Below, piece by piece: positions 48,529 through 60,293 of a stretch of 64,000 bases of DNA. The DNA comes from Clostridiales bacterium (GTDB lineage Bacteria > Bacillota > Clostridia > Christensenellales > CAG-917). The number at the start of each line of letters is the position of its first letter. Within the stretch, counting starts at the first letter, position 1. The stretch covers positions 1,116,001 through 1,180,000 of the forward strand of contig CP091734.1 of assembly GCA_022009995.1 (NCBI GenBank), in the 5' to 3' direction. The notes below the pieces were generated by a model that saw only the letters and a program-made list of their open reading frames with translations, made no database searches and was not told the origin of the DNA. A program made the translations under genes and the position numbers.

Positions 48529-50492
48529 ATGTCATCTAATTACAGCGCAGAAAAAATCGAAATTCTGGAAGGTCTTGAAGCGGTAAGGCTTCGCCCCGGT
48601 ATGTATATCGGCGGCACGGGCAACCACGGGCTTCATCATATCCTTTGGGAAATTATCGACAACAGTATCGACGAAGTCGCAAACGGATACGGCAACACCG
48701 TCGAAATTACTCTTATGGGCGACAACGTCGCTCGCGTTGCCGACAACGGCCGCGGTATCCCCGTGGATATTCATCCGAAACTGAAAGTCAGCGGCGTGGA
48801 AGTCGTTTTCACACAGTTGCACGCGGGCGGCAAATTCAATAACGATTCGTATGCGTATTCGGGCGGTCTGCACGGCGTCGGCGCAAGCGTCACGAACGCA
48901 CTGTCCGAGTGGCTCACCGTCGAGGTTTATAAGGACGGCAACGAATATCGTCAGGACTTCCATTCGCCCGAAGTCAACGGGAAAATCAAGTCGGGCATTC
49001 CCGTCGGCAGTCTGAAACTTGTCGGGAAAACCAAAAAGACGGGCACGCAGGTTACGTTCAAGCCGGATACGCGCGTTTTCAAAAACGAAAAATTCAATTA
49101 CCAGATCATTGCGACGCGTCTTCGCGAAATCGCTTTTCTGAACAAGTCGATTACGCTTATCCTGAACGACAACCGTCCCGAAAACGAAGGCGGCACCGGA
49201 AAACAAAGCGTTTATCATTACGAAGGCGGACTTTCGGACTTCGTGTCGTATATCAACGCCGAAAAGGACGCGATTTACTTGAAACCTATTCATATCACTG
49301 CGGAACAGGACGGCGTACAGGTTGACGTCGCGATGCAGCATACGACGGGTTATACCGAAAACATTTTTTCTTTCGTCAACAATATCCCGACTCCCGACGG
49401 CGGCACGCACGAGATAGGGTTCAAGTCGGCTTGCACGAAAGTCTTCAACGCGTATGCACAAAAAAACAACCTTATCAAGGACAAAAAACTTTCCGCGCTT
49501 ATCGGCGAGGACTATCGCGAAGGAATGACGGCGGTAATTTCCGTAAGGCTCAAAAACGTGCAGTTCGAAGGGCAGACGAAAACTAAACTCGGCAATCCCG
49601 AGGTCAAGCCGCTTGTGGAACAACTCGTGTCGCAGAAACTTGACGAATTTCTGAATCTTAAATCGTCAAAGTCGATTGCCGAAAAGATTGTGGAAAAGGC
49701 AATGGGTGCGGCTCGCACGCGCGATAACGTACGCCGCGCGAAAGAACTGAGCCGTCAGCAAAAGAGCATAAACAACGCAAACCTTGTTGGAAAACTTGCG
49801 TCCTGCACTGGGAAAAAGCCCGAATTCAACGAATTGTTTATCGTCGAGGGCGATTCCGCAGGCGGCAGCGCAAAGCAAGGTCGCGACCGCACTACTCAAG
49901 CGATTTTACCCCTCCGCGGAAACCGTTGAACGTCGAAAAATCGTCAATCGACAAAATCCTTGAAAACGAGGAATTCAGGACGCTTATAAGCGCATTGGGC
50001 ACGGGGCTCGGCGACGATTTCAACATCGATGACCTTAAATATCACAAGATAATTATCCTTGCCGATGCCGACCAGGACGGCGGACACATCAGGGCGATTC
50101 TTCTCACGTTCTTTTTCAGATATATGCGGCGACTTATCACCGACGGCCACGTTTACATCGGTATGCCGCCCCTTTACAAACTGCAAAAGAAAGACGAGGT
50201 CGAATACTGCTATAACGACGAAGAACTGGAAACGAAACGTCAGAACTTCGGCAGGAATTATACCTTGCAACGCTTCAAGGGACTTGGCGAAATGAACCCC
50301 GAACAACTGTGGGAAACGACGATGAATCCTTACAACAGAAGTCTTACGCGCGTTACCATCGAGGACGCTACGGAAGCGGAAAAGAGCATTTCGACGCTTA
50401 TGGGCGACAAGTCCGAGCCGAGAAAAGAATATATCAACGAACACGCAAACTTCAACCGTGAAGATTACTTCGATAAGGTGGTGAACGGATAA
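48529..50492 (+). CDS. parE: type II topoisomerase ATPase subunit, probably ParE (topoisomerase IV)
   Basis: About 655 aa of the GyrB/ParE family. The ATPase shows [27 protein letters not shown] and the lid [14 protein letters not shown]; the TOPRIM shows [17 protein letters not shown] and [12 protein letters not shown]. One A is missing near 49921 ([16 protein letters not shown]). With the next gene it forms an A2B2 enzyme that relaxes or decatenates DNA. I favour ParE because the partner lacks a GyrA box and no dnaA-recF context is seen. AGAGGA precedes the ATG. Confidence 0.8.
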
Positions 50493-52940
50493 TGGCAAAG
50501 AAACAAACGGAAATTGAAAACAAATCGCAACTTTTCGAAATGTCCGTCGAAGAAGTCATGCACACTTCGATGATGCCGTACAGCGAATACGTTATCCTTG
50601 ACCGCGCTATTCCGCGCGTCGAAGACGGTCTTAAACCCGTGCAACGCCGTATCCTTTACGCTATGTACGAACTCGGAAACACCCCGGACAAACCGCATAA
50701 GAAGTCGGCGCGTATCGTCGGCGAATGTCTTGGCAAATTCCACCCCCACGGCGACACGTCCGTTTACGACGCTATGGTCAGAATGGCGCAACCTTTCAAT
50801 ATGAGAGAAGTGCTGATCGACGGCCACGGCAACTTCGGCAGTATCGACGGCGACGGCGCGGCGGCAATGCGTTACACCGAAGCCCGCCTGAATCCACTTG
50901 CGATGGAAATCCTGAAAGACCTGGAAAAGGACACCGTACCATGGCAATGGAACTTCGACGATACGATGAAAGAGCCGGTGCTTTGCCGTGCCGATTCCCC
51001 AACCTTCTCGTGAACGGCGCAAACGGCATAGCGGTCGGTTTTTCGACGAATATCCCGACTCACAATATCGGCGAAATCATCGACGGCGCGGTTGCGGTTG
51101 TCGATAATCCCAAAATCAAACTTGACGAACTTATGAAAATCGTCCCCGGCCCCGACTTTTCGACGGGCGGCATAATTATCGCGGGGGACGACCTTGTGCA
51201 GGCGTACTCGACGGGCAAGGGTAAAATCACTCTGCGCGCGAGAATCCACATCGAAGACGGCGAATACGAAAAGAAACATCGTTATTTCGGAACTGCCGTA
51301 TCAGGTTGAAAAAGCCGACCTGCTGCAAAAAATACTGCAACTTCGCGAAGCGAAAAAAGACATACTCGGCGGTATTTCGGACATCGTGGACGAGTCCGAC
51401 AGAAACGGTATGCGCGCCGTAATTAAGGTGCGTAAGGACGCCGACGCGCAGAAAATCGTAAATTATCTTCTTGCACATACCAAACTTGAAACAAACTTCA
51501 ATATCAATATGGTGGCGATCGCGGAAGGCAAGCCCAAACAACTCGGACTTGTCGAAATGCTGGTGCATTACGTCAACTTCCAGCGCGACGTGCTTATAAA
51601 ACGCTGCAATTTTGACCTGAAACAGGCGAAAATCCGCGCGGAAATCGTGGAAGGACTGCTCATCGCAATCAACAATATCGACGAAATCATCAAAATCATC
51701 AAGACGTCGAAATCGGCGGCGATTGCGTCGGAGAGAATGCGTCAAAGATTCGGGCTCACCGAAAGACAGGCGCAGGCAATCCTTGAAATGAAACTTCGTC
51801 GTCTGACGGGGCTTGAAGAAGACGCGCTCAAAGCCGAACTTGCGGAACTTAAAAAGACAATCGAGGAACTTACCGCGATTCTTAACAGCAAGAGATTGCA
51901 AAACAACAAGATAAAATCCGACCTTCTGGACGTCAAAAAGCGTTTCAAATCCCCAAGAAAAAGCGAAATCATCGGCGAAAAGGAATCAAAAAAGGAAATC
52001 CCGTTCAAGTCCGACGAAACCGCTTATAAGGAAGGCGTCGTGGTGCTGAGCGATTCGGGCACGCTGAAATTCGTCGGGACACGCGGCTTCCAACAGGCGG
52101 CGCGCAGGGCGGCGGACGTCGACAAAAACACGACCGTCAAAAAGGCGGAATTCGTCAACAACCGTTTGAAACTCATCGCGTTTTCAAACCTTGGCAATAT
52201 CTTCAAAATCGAAATCGACGACCTGCCCGAAAAGAAATACCGCGACAAGGGCATAAGCCTTGCGGAACTTAACAAGGACGCACTTGCGAAAGAATACGCC
52301 GTACAGATTTTCACGGCGGAAAACTTCCCCATCGGCGAGGCTTTGATTTTCACGAAACAAGGCATGGTCAAACGCACGTCTTTTGACGAACTTAATGTTT
52401 CGAAATCGGCGTACAAGGCGATAAATCTCACGGACTGCGACGAAGTCGTGTCGGTCGAGGTCGTGAAAGACGGGCTCAACGTGTTCACGGCAACCGAAAA
52501 CGGAATGTGTCTTGCGTACGAAACGCAGGAAATCCCCGTGCAGGGCAGAAACGCGGGCGGCGTAAAGAGCATACAACTCGACAGCGGCGACAGCGTGGCG
52601 TTTGCGGGGCTTATCAACGACGAAGGCGAAATCCTCGTCGTCAGCGAAACGGGCTTTGCAAAACGAGTGTTCGCGTTCACTTTCGACTTATCCAAACGTT
52701 ACAGAAAGGGTGTGAAACTCATCGATATGCCCACCGGTATCAAAGTTGCGCTTGCGGCGTACGTCAAGGAGCCTTACGACATCGCGGTGTTCGACGGCGA
52801 AAACGTATTCGGGTTCTCGACCGAAGACGTGAAACTCGACGGGCGCACCACGCGTGGCAAACAACTTCAGAAAAATTTGCGGGATAAAAATAACTGCCGA
52901 CAAGCACGTTGTCGATTATTTCAGACCGCTCAACGTATAA
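50492..52940 (+). CDS. parC: type II topoisomerase cleavage subunit, probably ParC
   Basis: About 815 aa. The N-terminal cleavage core includes [45 protein letters not shown] and the active-site tyrosine in [14 protein letters not shown]. Three breaks occur: a missing T near 50981 ([16 protein letters not shown]), a missing A near 51275 ([16 protein letters not shown]) and an extra A near 52876 ([18 protein letters not shown]). The C-terminal beta-pinwheel lacks a GyrA box (QRRGGKG), pointing to topoisomerase IV. The start overlaps the parE stop by one base. Confidence 0.8.
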
Positions 52941-52955
52941 AAAGAGGTACTACTT

Positions 52956-54438
52956 ATGAAAAATCGGCTTTGACAGCGAAAAAGTATATGCAGATTCAGT
53001 CCAAGCATATTCTGGAACGCATCGACAGCTTCGGCGGAAAACTTTATCTTGAATTCGGCGGAAACTCTTTGACGACTTGCATGCGTCAAGGGTGCTTCCC
53101 GGGTTTGACGAAAACGCAAAAATCAAACTTTTGCAGAAACTCAAAGACAAATGCGAAATCATCTTTTGCATCAGCGCGTCGGATATCGAAAGAAATAAAA
53201 TCCGCGCGGACTACGGCATCACTTACGGCGCGGAAATTTTGCGGCTTATCGACGCGATGACTTCAATGAAAATCAAGGTCAACAGCATCGTCATCACAAA
53301 GTTTGAGGATCAGCCGTCGGCGATTGCGTACAAAAACAAGCTTGAAGCGCGCGGCATTAAGGTTTATATGCACGGCTCACGAAAGGTTATCCCACCGACG
53401 TCGATACGATTGTGTCCGACGAAGGCTATGGCAAAAATCCTACATCGAAACGACGCGTCCTTTGGTTGTCGTAAACGCCCCGGGCCCCAACAGCGGAAAG
53501 CTTGCGACGTGTCTTGGGCAACTTTATCACGAATACAAACGCGGCGTGAAGGCTGGCTATGCGAAGTTTGAAACCTTCCCCATCTGGAATCTTCCTTTGA
53601 AACACCCCGTGAATATCGCGTACGAGGCGGCGACCGCCGACATCAAAGACGTGAATATGATCGACTACTTCCACTTGCAGGCGTACGGCGTGCAGACCGT
53701 AAACTACAACAGGGATATCGAAGTGTTTCCCGTCGTGCGTTCCATTTTGTCAAAACTTTCGGCAAACGAACTCGACTACAAATCCCCCACGGATATGGGC
53801 GTAAATATGGCGGGCTACTGCATTTCGACGACGAAGCGTGTCAGGAAGCGTCGAAACAGGAAGTCATCCGCCGCTATTACAAGAGCTGCTGCGACAATAA
53901 AAACGGCAGAGTCGACCTTGCGACCGTAAAACGTATCGAACTTTTAATGGGCGAACTCGGCATCAAACCCGCGAACAGGGCGGTCGTGCAACCCGCGCTC
54001 GATAAGGAAGCCGCGTCCGGCGAACCCGCCTGCGCGATCGAACTCAAAGACGGCACGATAGTTACGGGCAGAGATACGAAACTTATGTCCGCGCCCGCGT
54101 CGACCATTCTCAACGCCTTGAAATCGCTTGCGAAACTTCCCGATCGTCTGAAACTTATCGCGCCGCAAATCGTCAAACCCATTATGGATCTGAAACAGCA
54201 GTTTTTGCATGAGAAAAACTACAAACTCACGCTCAACGAAGTGCTTGTCGCGCTGTCGATCTGCGCCGCAACCAACGAGGCGGCGGCTATGTGCGTCGAT
54301 TGCATAAACGACCTTGCGGGCTGCGAAATGCACAGCACGAGAATGCTCCTTAAAAGCGATGAGGACGCGCTGAGAAAGATTAAGGTCAATCTTACGTCGG
54401 AACCCAAGTTTTTAAGCGACCAGCTTTGTGATTTTTAA
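52956..54438 (+). CDS. DUF1846 domain protein
   Basis: About 495 aa matching DUF1846, a family of unknown function in Firmicutes. The start [22 protein letters not shown] and the stretch [23 protein letters not shown] are characteristic, as is [20 protein letters not shown], which resembles a nucleotide-binding loop. The frame is broken seven times (near 52963, 52979, 53071, 53387, 53431, 53831 and one uncertain), all single-base changes in short runs. AAAGAGG precedes the ATG. It follows parC by 15 bp. No biochemical role is known to me. Confidence 0.8.
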
Positions 54439-54465
54439 TTTATTTGCCGCTTGAAAAACGACCTA

Positions 54466-54490
54466 CCGCAACAGGTTGTGGTTTTGTTTT
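54466..54490 (+). terminator. probable intrinsic terminator
   Basis: CCGCAAC and GTTGTGG form a compact hairpin followed by TTTTGTTTTTT, behind the DUF1846 gene. Confidence 0.55.
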
Positions 54491-54506
54491 TTGACGACGA
54501 ATATCT

Positions 54507-54535
54507 TTGATTTTCGCGGCGGATAAGTATATACT
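54507..54535 (+). promoter_or_regulatory. promoter of pepF
   Basis: TTGATT and TATACT are 17 bp apart. GGAGG follows 6 nt before the ATG. Confidence 0.65.
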
Positions 54536-54564
54536 TATTATAATTTTTCAATTTGGAGGGCTTT

Positions 54565-56361
54565 ATGGCAAAAATACCCGAAAGAAAATCGGTAAAAGAC
54601 AAATACAAATGGAATCTTTGCGACCTTGTCAACGGCGACGAGGCGTGGGAAGAAAAATATAACGAACTTTCAAAAAAAGCACCGTCTTTGCAGGAATACA
54701 AAGGAAAACTCGGAAACGACGACATCCTTTTGGAATTTCTGAAAAAGCAGGACGAAATCGCGATTGACCTTATCAAGGTTTATTGTTATTCGTCGATGAG
54801 CAATCATCAGGATCTCAGGGTCAAAAAATATCAGGAAATGAACGCGAAAGCCGAAATGCTGGCAGTAACTTTCGGCACAGTTACCGCTTTTGCGGAGCCG
54901 GAAATTTGCGAACGCTCGGAAGAAGAACTTCTTGCGCTGTCCAAAAAGCCCGAGTTTTCGGATTACAGTTACCGTTTTGAACGCCTTGCGAAAGACAAAA
55001 AACACGTCTTGTCCGAAAAGGAAGAAACGTTGCTTGCGGAAGTCGGAAACTTTTCGGGCAACTTCCAGGACAGTTTCCAGATGCTCGACAGCGCGGATAT
55101 TAAGTTCGACCCCGTGACCGTCGACGGCAAAGAAGTCGAAATGTCGCACGGCATGTACGGCGTGTTACTGCAAAATCCCGACCAAAGCGTCAGACAACAG
55201 GCTTTTGAAAGCATGTTCAACGCATATAAAAACCATATCAACACAATCACGTCCCTGTATGCGGGCAGCGTCAAAAAAGACTGGTTTTTCAGAAAAGTGC
55301 GCGGATTTTCGTCGTCGCTCGAAGGCGCGCTTTCCGGGACGGACGTCGACGTAAAGGCTTACGAAAACCTTATCAAAGCCGTCGATAACAACTGCCGCTA
55401 TATGCACCAGTACATCGCTTTCAGAAAGCAGGTTCTCGGCGTCGAAACCCTTAATATGTGGGATTTGCATTGCCCGATGGTAAAGGGCGCAGACATCGCC
55501 GTTCCTTACGAAAAGGCATGCGATATGGTGAAAAAAGCCCTGAAACCTTTCGGCGACGAATACGCAGCGCTCCTTGACAGAGCGTTCAACGAAAGATGGA
55601 TCGACGTCGTTGAAAACAAGGGCAAACGCAGCGGCGCGTACAGTATGGGCACGTTCGGTTGCCATCCTTACGTCCTGCTCAATTACCAAAAAAGCACGCA
55701 CGAAGTTTTCACGATCGCGCACGAACTCGGACACGCAATGCACACCTATTTCAGTTGCAAGGCGCAACCTTTCGCAAAAAGCGATTACGAAATTTTCGTT
55801 GCCGAAATCGCGTCGACCGTCAACGAAGTCCTTATGCTGAAATACCTTCTTGCAAACACCGACAACGTCGATACGAAGAAGTTCCTTTTAAGCTATTATC
55901 TCGATATGTTCCGCACGACGTTGTTCCGTCAGACAATGTTTGCCGAGTTCGAACTCAAAGCGCATAACCTTGTCGAACAGAATCAACCGCTTTCGGCGGA
56001 AGGATTGTCGGATATTTATATGGACCTCAACAAAAAATACTACGGCAAAGCCGTCAGACACAACGACCTTATCCGTTACGAATGGGCGCGTATCCCGCAC
56101 TTCTATACGGCGTTTTACGTTTATCAGTACGCAACGGGTATCACCGCCGCCGTTTCGATTGCAAACTCGATATTAAAACACGGCGACAAAGCGTTTTACA
56201 ACTACAAGAAATTCCTGTCGGCAGGCGGAAGTATGCCTCCCGTCGAAATTTTGAAACTCGCAGGCGTCGACCTTACGACAGAGCAACCTTTCAACGTCGC
56301 TATGCGTGAATTCAGGGATACGCTCAACAGCCTTAAAGCGTTGTACAATGAAGAAAAGTAA
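54565..56361 (+). CDS. pepF: oligoendopeptidase F (M3 family)
   Basis: 598 aa. The zinc motif is TIAHELGHAMHTYFSC, with the third ligand Glu in FVAEIASTVNEVLM about 25 residues later. The N-terminus KIPERKSVKDKYKWNLCDL is the PepF pattern. It is a cytoplasmic metallopeptidase cleaving short peptides. I chose ATG 54565 (MAKIPERK), correctly spaced from GGAGG; the TTG at 54553 lies within that site. Its end overlaps the next gene by 14 bp. Confidence 0.93.
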   Translation: MAKIPERKSVKDKYKWNLCDLVNGDEAWEEKYNELSKKAPSLQEYKGKLGNDDILLEFLKKQDEIAIDLIKVYCYSSMSNHQDLRVKKYQEMNAKAEMLAVTFGTVTAFAEPEICERSEEELLALSKKPEFSDYSYRFERLAKDKKHVLSEKEETLLAEVGNFSGNFQDSFQMLDSADIKFDPVTVDGKEVEMSHGMYGVLLQNPDQSVRQQAFESMFNAYKNHINTITSLYAGSVKKDWFFRKVRGFSSSLEGALSGTDVDVKAYENLIKAVDNNCRYMHQYIAFRKQVLGVETLNMWDLHCPMVKGADIAVPYEKACDMVKKALKPFGDEYAALLDRAFNERWIDVVENKGKRSGAYSMGTFGCHPYVLLNYQKSTHEVFTIAHELGHAMHTYFSCKAQPFAKSDYEIFVAEIASTVNEVLMLKYLLANTDNVDTKKFLLSYYLDMFRTTLFRQTMFAEFELKAHNLVEQNQPLSAEGLSDIYMDLNKKYYGKAVRHNDLIRYEWARIPHFYTAFYVYQYATGITAAVSIANSILKHGDKAFYNYKKFLSAGGSMPPVEILKLAGVDLTTEQPFNVAMREFRDTLNSLKALYNEEK

Positions 56362-57103
56362 AATCTTTTTAAGCATAATTCTTGTCGTCGTCGCCGCATT
56401 CGCGCTTACCGCGTGCGGCACGCTCGACTTTACCTACGTCCAGAATTCCGACGGCACTTACACGCATATCGTGAAAGTTACGCTCACCGAAGAAGGGGTG
56501 AGAGAGGCGGACGTGGGGCTTACTCTCGACAAAGCGCTGAACGCCTTGAAAGAAGGCTTTATACGTAAGGATTATTTCGTCAGCGCGGACGGGAACACCG
56601 TTACCGCAAGGAAAAATTTTGACAGCGTGCAGGCATTGCAAAACGACTTGATCGGAAACGGCATTATCACAAACGACGTGAAAAAGGACGAAAACGCTTT
56701 TGTCGTAAAACAGACGATATTTGGTGATATTAAGGTTTCCGGGAAGTTTATAAGCACAAACACCTGGTGGTTTGCAGGGGTTTTGGAAAGCGGCGGAGTG
56801 TCGAAAACAGTCGCAGACAAAATCGCCTTGAAACTTGAAAAAGCCGACACGTCCTATACGTTCGTTACGCCGTACAAATCGACGACGTCCAACGCCGACA
56901 AAGTCGTGGAAACGGAAGACGGCAATTACATGCATGTGTGGAATTTCGACGGCGGCAACGACACCGCGGAAATCACGGTGATGAAAATCAAGGGCGCAAT
57001 GTGGTATGGCATCGCGATTATCGCGGCGGTTTTTGTCTTCCTTGTTTATGTCGTAACGAAGGAAATAATGTCGCACAAAAATACGAAACGCAACAATTCT
57101 TAA
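56348..57103 (+). CDS. membrane lipoprotein with C-terminal helix
   Basis: 251 aa. Signal KSKIFLSIILVVVAAFALTAC carries lipobox L-T-A-C; a second helix near the C-terminus (GIAIIAAVFVFLVYVVTKEI) is followed by a basic tail. The beta-rich middle (GTLDFTYVQNSDGTYTHIVKVTL) looks like the LppM domain of Gram-positive lipoproteins. Attachment at both ends would hold the domain close to the membrane. It overlaps pepF and is probably co-translated with it. Function unknown. Confidence 0.75.
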   Translation: MKKSKIFLSIILVVVAAFALTACGTLDFTYVQNSDGTYTHIVKVTLTEEGVREADVGLTLDKALNALKEGFIRKDYFVSADGNTVTARKNFDSVQALQNDLIGNGIITNDVKKDENAFVVKQTIFGDIKVSGKFISTNTWWFAGVLESGGVSKTVADKIALKLEKADTSYTFVTPYKSTTSNADKVVETEDGNYMHVWNFDGGNDTAEITVMKIKGAMWYGIAIIAAVFVFLVYVVTKEIMSHKNTKRNNS

Positions 57104-57146
57104 TTTTCGCTCATACTAACCGTATCAGCGTTTAAGAGGTAAAAAT

Positions 57147-58786
57147 ATGGCAGATAAAGTTATGAAAATGCCCGTAAACTACGAGGCGGAACAGGCGATG
57201 CTCGGCAGTATCATGATGGACACGAACGTCGCAAACGACTTCACCACGCTTCTTCGCGAGGACGATTTTGCGTTGCAGCAGCACAAGCAAATCTTCCTTG
57301 CAATCTACAATCTTATTCAGAATAACGAGCCTGTCGACGCTTTGACCGTCGCGGACAAACTTGCGACAAGCGGGAAAATCGCCGAGGCGGGCGGTATGGA
57401 ATACATCGGAAAACTCGCAACCGGAATCCCCAGCACCGCAAACGCCGACAAGTATTTTGAAATCGTGAAGCGCGACAGCCTGTTAAGGGGCATTATCGAG
57501 GCGGGCAATAAAATCAGCAAAAACGCCTACACCGCGGAAGACGCGAACAAGGCGTTGGACTTTGCCGAACAAACCGTTTTCAGAATTTCCGAAGAAAAGG
57601 AAGCAAGTAAGCTTGAACCTATCGTCGAAGCGTCGTCGGAAGCGCTCAATAAAATCAATACAATGCAGCGCGGCGATTACGTCGACGAGGGCATAAAGAC
57701 GGGATTCAAGTTGCTGGACAGAAAAATCGAAAGTATGAAGCCCGGCGCATTGTGTATTCTTGCGGCGCGTCCGTCCGTCGGTAAAACGGCGTTTGCGCTT
57801 ACGGTTGCAATCAACGCCGCAATCCGCAACAATAAAAAAGTCGCGATTTTCAGCTTTGAAATGCCGACGGTACAACTTGTTCAGCGTATGCTGACGACCG
57901 TTTCGCAAATCTCGTTCAAGCGGCAGAAACAGCCCGGTATGCTCAATTTCAACGAAACGCAAAGGCTTTTCAACGCGCACGAGGCGCTTTCAAACAGCAA
58001 AATTTCGTCGACGACAACTCGGGCAACACCCCGGGCGATATCATCAGCAAATGCCGCCGTATGAAAAACACGGTGGGGCTCGACCTCGTCATCATCGACT
58101 ACCTGCAACTTATCACCCTCGATACGAAGTCGAAGGCCGAAAACCGCCAGCAGGAAGTATCGACGATGAGCCGTCAGATGAAACTTTATGCAAAAGAACT
58201 CGGCGTGCCGTTTTTGGTGCTTTCGCAGTTGTCGCGCGGTACCGAGCAGCGCGGGGAAGAACCGCAACTTTCCGACCTTCGCGAATCGGGCGCAATCGAA
58301 CAGGACGCCGATATGGTAATGTTCCTGCATCGTCCCAAAAAGGTCGAAAATCCGAAGTCGGAAGAAAGCAAGTTCGCCGCAAGTTACGACGACGACGGCG
58401 ATCATAAGTTTGTAAAAATGCTCGTCGCAAAAAACCGTAACGGCGAAACCGGCAACGTGTACTTCGACTGGTGCGGCGATATGCAGACGTTCAAACCCAT
58501 CGACATAAGAGAAATGTCCACGGCGGAAGAAAAACAGCCCGCGGCGAAACTCAACACCGAAATCACGTCTGTCGAACAAATGCGCTCGGACGACGACGCA
58601 TTCGACGATATGAAAATGGTGGACGACGACGGACAGAAAGGTACGGTCGAAATCGTGATGGACGACACCGCAACCCCCGCGACGATAAAAGAAGAACCGC
58701 TTGACTTTTCGGACTCCGACGGTATGACTTTCACAAACAACGAAAGCGGCGACCAAAGTATAAATAACGGCGACTTGCCATTTTAA
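57147..58786 (+). CDS. dnaB: replicative DNA helicase DnaB with long acidic tail
   Basis: About 546 aa. The N-terminal domain begins MPVNYEAEQAMLGSIMMD. The RecA-like core has Walker A AARPSVGKTAFALTV, VIIDYLQLI and LSQLSRGTEQRGEEPQLSDLRESGAIEQDAD. One T is missing near 58008 (SNSKIFVDDNSGNTPGD). Beyond the usual end (about residue 450) there is a tail of some 95 residues, strongly acidic, ending GDLPF, which is like the C-terminal tip of SSB. GAGGT precedes the ATG. It is followed by recX. It works with DnaD and DnaI from the left end of the window. Confidence 0.93.
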
Positions 58787-58802
58787 CAATACGTTTTAGT
58801 CT

Positions 58803-59435
58803 ATGACGTACATTGCCGAAATCAAGGATATTCCATACGACAAAAAACGCGCCGACGTAGTTTTAAGCGACGGCGAAATCTGCCGCGCGTTCAAAGCCAC
58901 GATCAAGGAATACGGGCTTGTCGAAGGGAAAAATATCGACTTTGCGGAACTTAAACGCATCGCAAAGGAAGGCGAAGAACACATCGCTTTCACGACGGCA
59001 ATCGACAGCCTGTCGCGCGGGATAAAATCGCAGAACGAAGTACGGAAAAATCTGAAAACCAAAAAGTTTTCGGACGACGCCGTAAACGTTACCATCGAAA
59101 AATTGCTGAGTTACAATTATCTCGGCGACCGCGCTTACGCCGAAGCATACGTTTCGTACAAGGGGCAAAAAACCGGGCGAAGAAAAATTATTTACGAGCT
59201 TATCACCATAAAAGGCATTGATAAAAACGTCGCGCAGGAAGTCGCATACGCGAAACTTTCGGACGAGGAAGAAATCGAAAAAGCAATTTCCATGGCGCAA
59301 AAGTATATCGAAAAGGAAAAGAAAAAACGCACGCGACTTAAAGAGCGCGCCTATTGCTTCCTTGCGACAAGAGGCTTCGACACCGATATTATCTCGTCCG
59401 CAATGAACAGCCTTGATTTTTCGGAAGAAGAATAA
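58803..59435 (+). CDS. recX: regulatory protein RecX
   Basis: 210 aa. RecX modulates RecA filaments. The three-helix repeats are visible: LSRGIKSQNEVRKNLKTKKF, SYNYLGDRAYAEAYVSYKGQ, GRRKIIYELITIKGIDKNV, and a last one at RAYCFLATRGFDTDIISSAM. Length is in the normal range. It starts 16 bp behind dnaB without a clear ribosome site, suggesting coupling. A terminator follows. Confidence 0.85.
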   Translation: MTYIAEIKDIPYDKKRADVVLSDGEICRAFKATIKEYGLVEGKNIDFAELKRIAKEGEEHIAFTTAIDSLSRGIKSQNEVRKNLKTKKFSDDAVNVTIEKLLSYNYLGDRAYAEAYVSYKGQKTGRRKIIYELITIKGIDKNVAQEVAYAKLSDEEEIEKAISMAQKYIEKEKKKRTRLKERAYCFLATRGFDTDIISSAMNSLDFSEEE

Positions 59436-59446
59436 ATCATCTTACG

Positions 59447-59473
59447 ACCTTGCTTGAACGGCAAGGTTTTTTC
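59447..59473 (+). terminator. terminator of dnaB-recX
   Basis: ACCTTGC-TTGAACG-GCAAGGT followed by six T. Confidence 0.8.
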
Positions 59474-59538
59474 ATGTTTTTTGCATAATCGCAAAACCCA
59501 CGGCATTTTTTATAAGTAGAAAAACCGAGGTGCAATTT

Positions 59539-60236
59539 ATGAAAAAAACATTATTATTGATTCTTACGATTATCCTGACGCTCGGCACGGTGTTTTCGCT
59601 TTCGGCGTGCAAAAAGAAAACCAAGCAAAACGAAGTCGATATTTCAAAAAACGTCAGTTACGCCGAAACACATCGCTACGTCGGCGAGAACGAAGACTTC
59701 AAAGTTGCCGTAACAAGCGGCGTCAGAGAAAAACTTTTCATTGCGGACGGGAAAACGACGGACGTTCAAAACTTTACGGAAATCACGCTTATCCCGCTTA
59801 AAGCGAATTTGCAGAACAAGACGTATGCATTCGTGTTGAATTACGAGGGCGGAAGCGTCGAGGGCGAACTCAAACGCGACGTCGTAACGCACAATTTCAC
59901 AGCTGTTATCGACGCCGAAAGTTTTAAGGATACGATAAAGTCGATTGTGATAAATACGACAAGGTCGAAAGCGAGATACCGCTTGAAAACGCGCTTAACG
60001 GCAAAATAGATTACTGTAAAGTGCTGGATATTGCAAAAACCGCATTGAAAGACGAAATCGGCGCAAACACGACGGACGGCGTTTTCAACCGCGAAATCAT
60101 GGTCAAACTCGTGCGGGACAGACGCGCGCCCGACAGCCCGTATTACTGGTATATTTCGTTTATCGCAGGCGATAACGGATACTGGGCTTTACTTATAAAT
60201 CCCGAAACCGGCGACGTCGTATCAAAGAAAAATTAA
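59539..60236 (+). CDS. lipoprotein with PepSY-like end, unknown function
   Basis: About 232 aa. Signal KKTLLLILTIILTLGTVFSL is followed by lipobox L-S-A-C. One A is missing near 59955; restoring it gives VIKYDKVESEIPLENALNG. The C-terminal part, YYWYISFIAGDNGYWALLINPETGDVV, has the strand pattern of PepSY-like domains, which often inhibit proteases or bind the cell surface. That link is an inference. GAGGTG precedes the ATG by 6 nt. Confidence 0.7.
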
Positions 60237-60255
60237 TTAAAAAAAGGCATGAAAA

Positions 60256-60282
60256 ATCCCCGAAACAACTTCGGGGATTTTG
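60256..60282. terminator. bidirectional terminator
   Basis: ATCCCCGAA-ACAAC-TTCGGGGAT with T-rich flanks on both strands, between the lipoprotein and the converging peptidase. Confidence 0.85.
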
Positions 60283-60293
60283 TCGTTTTTTTG

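Noticed and set aside
48532..49623. 363-codon open frame antisense to parE
   Set aside because: It mirrors parE in another frame. Long antisense frames recur throughout (15809-16807, 16890-17852, 29799-30659) because of the GAC/GTC/TCG codon habit; none shows a known domain.
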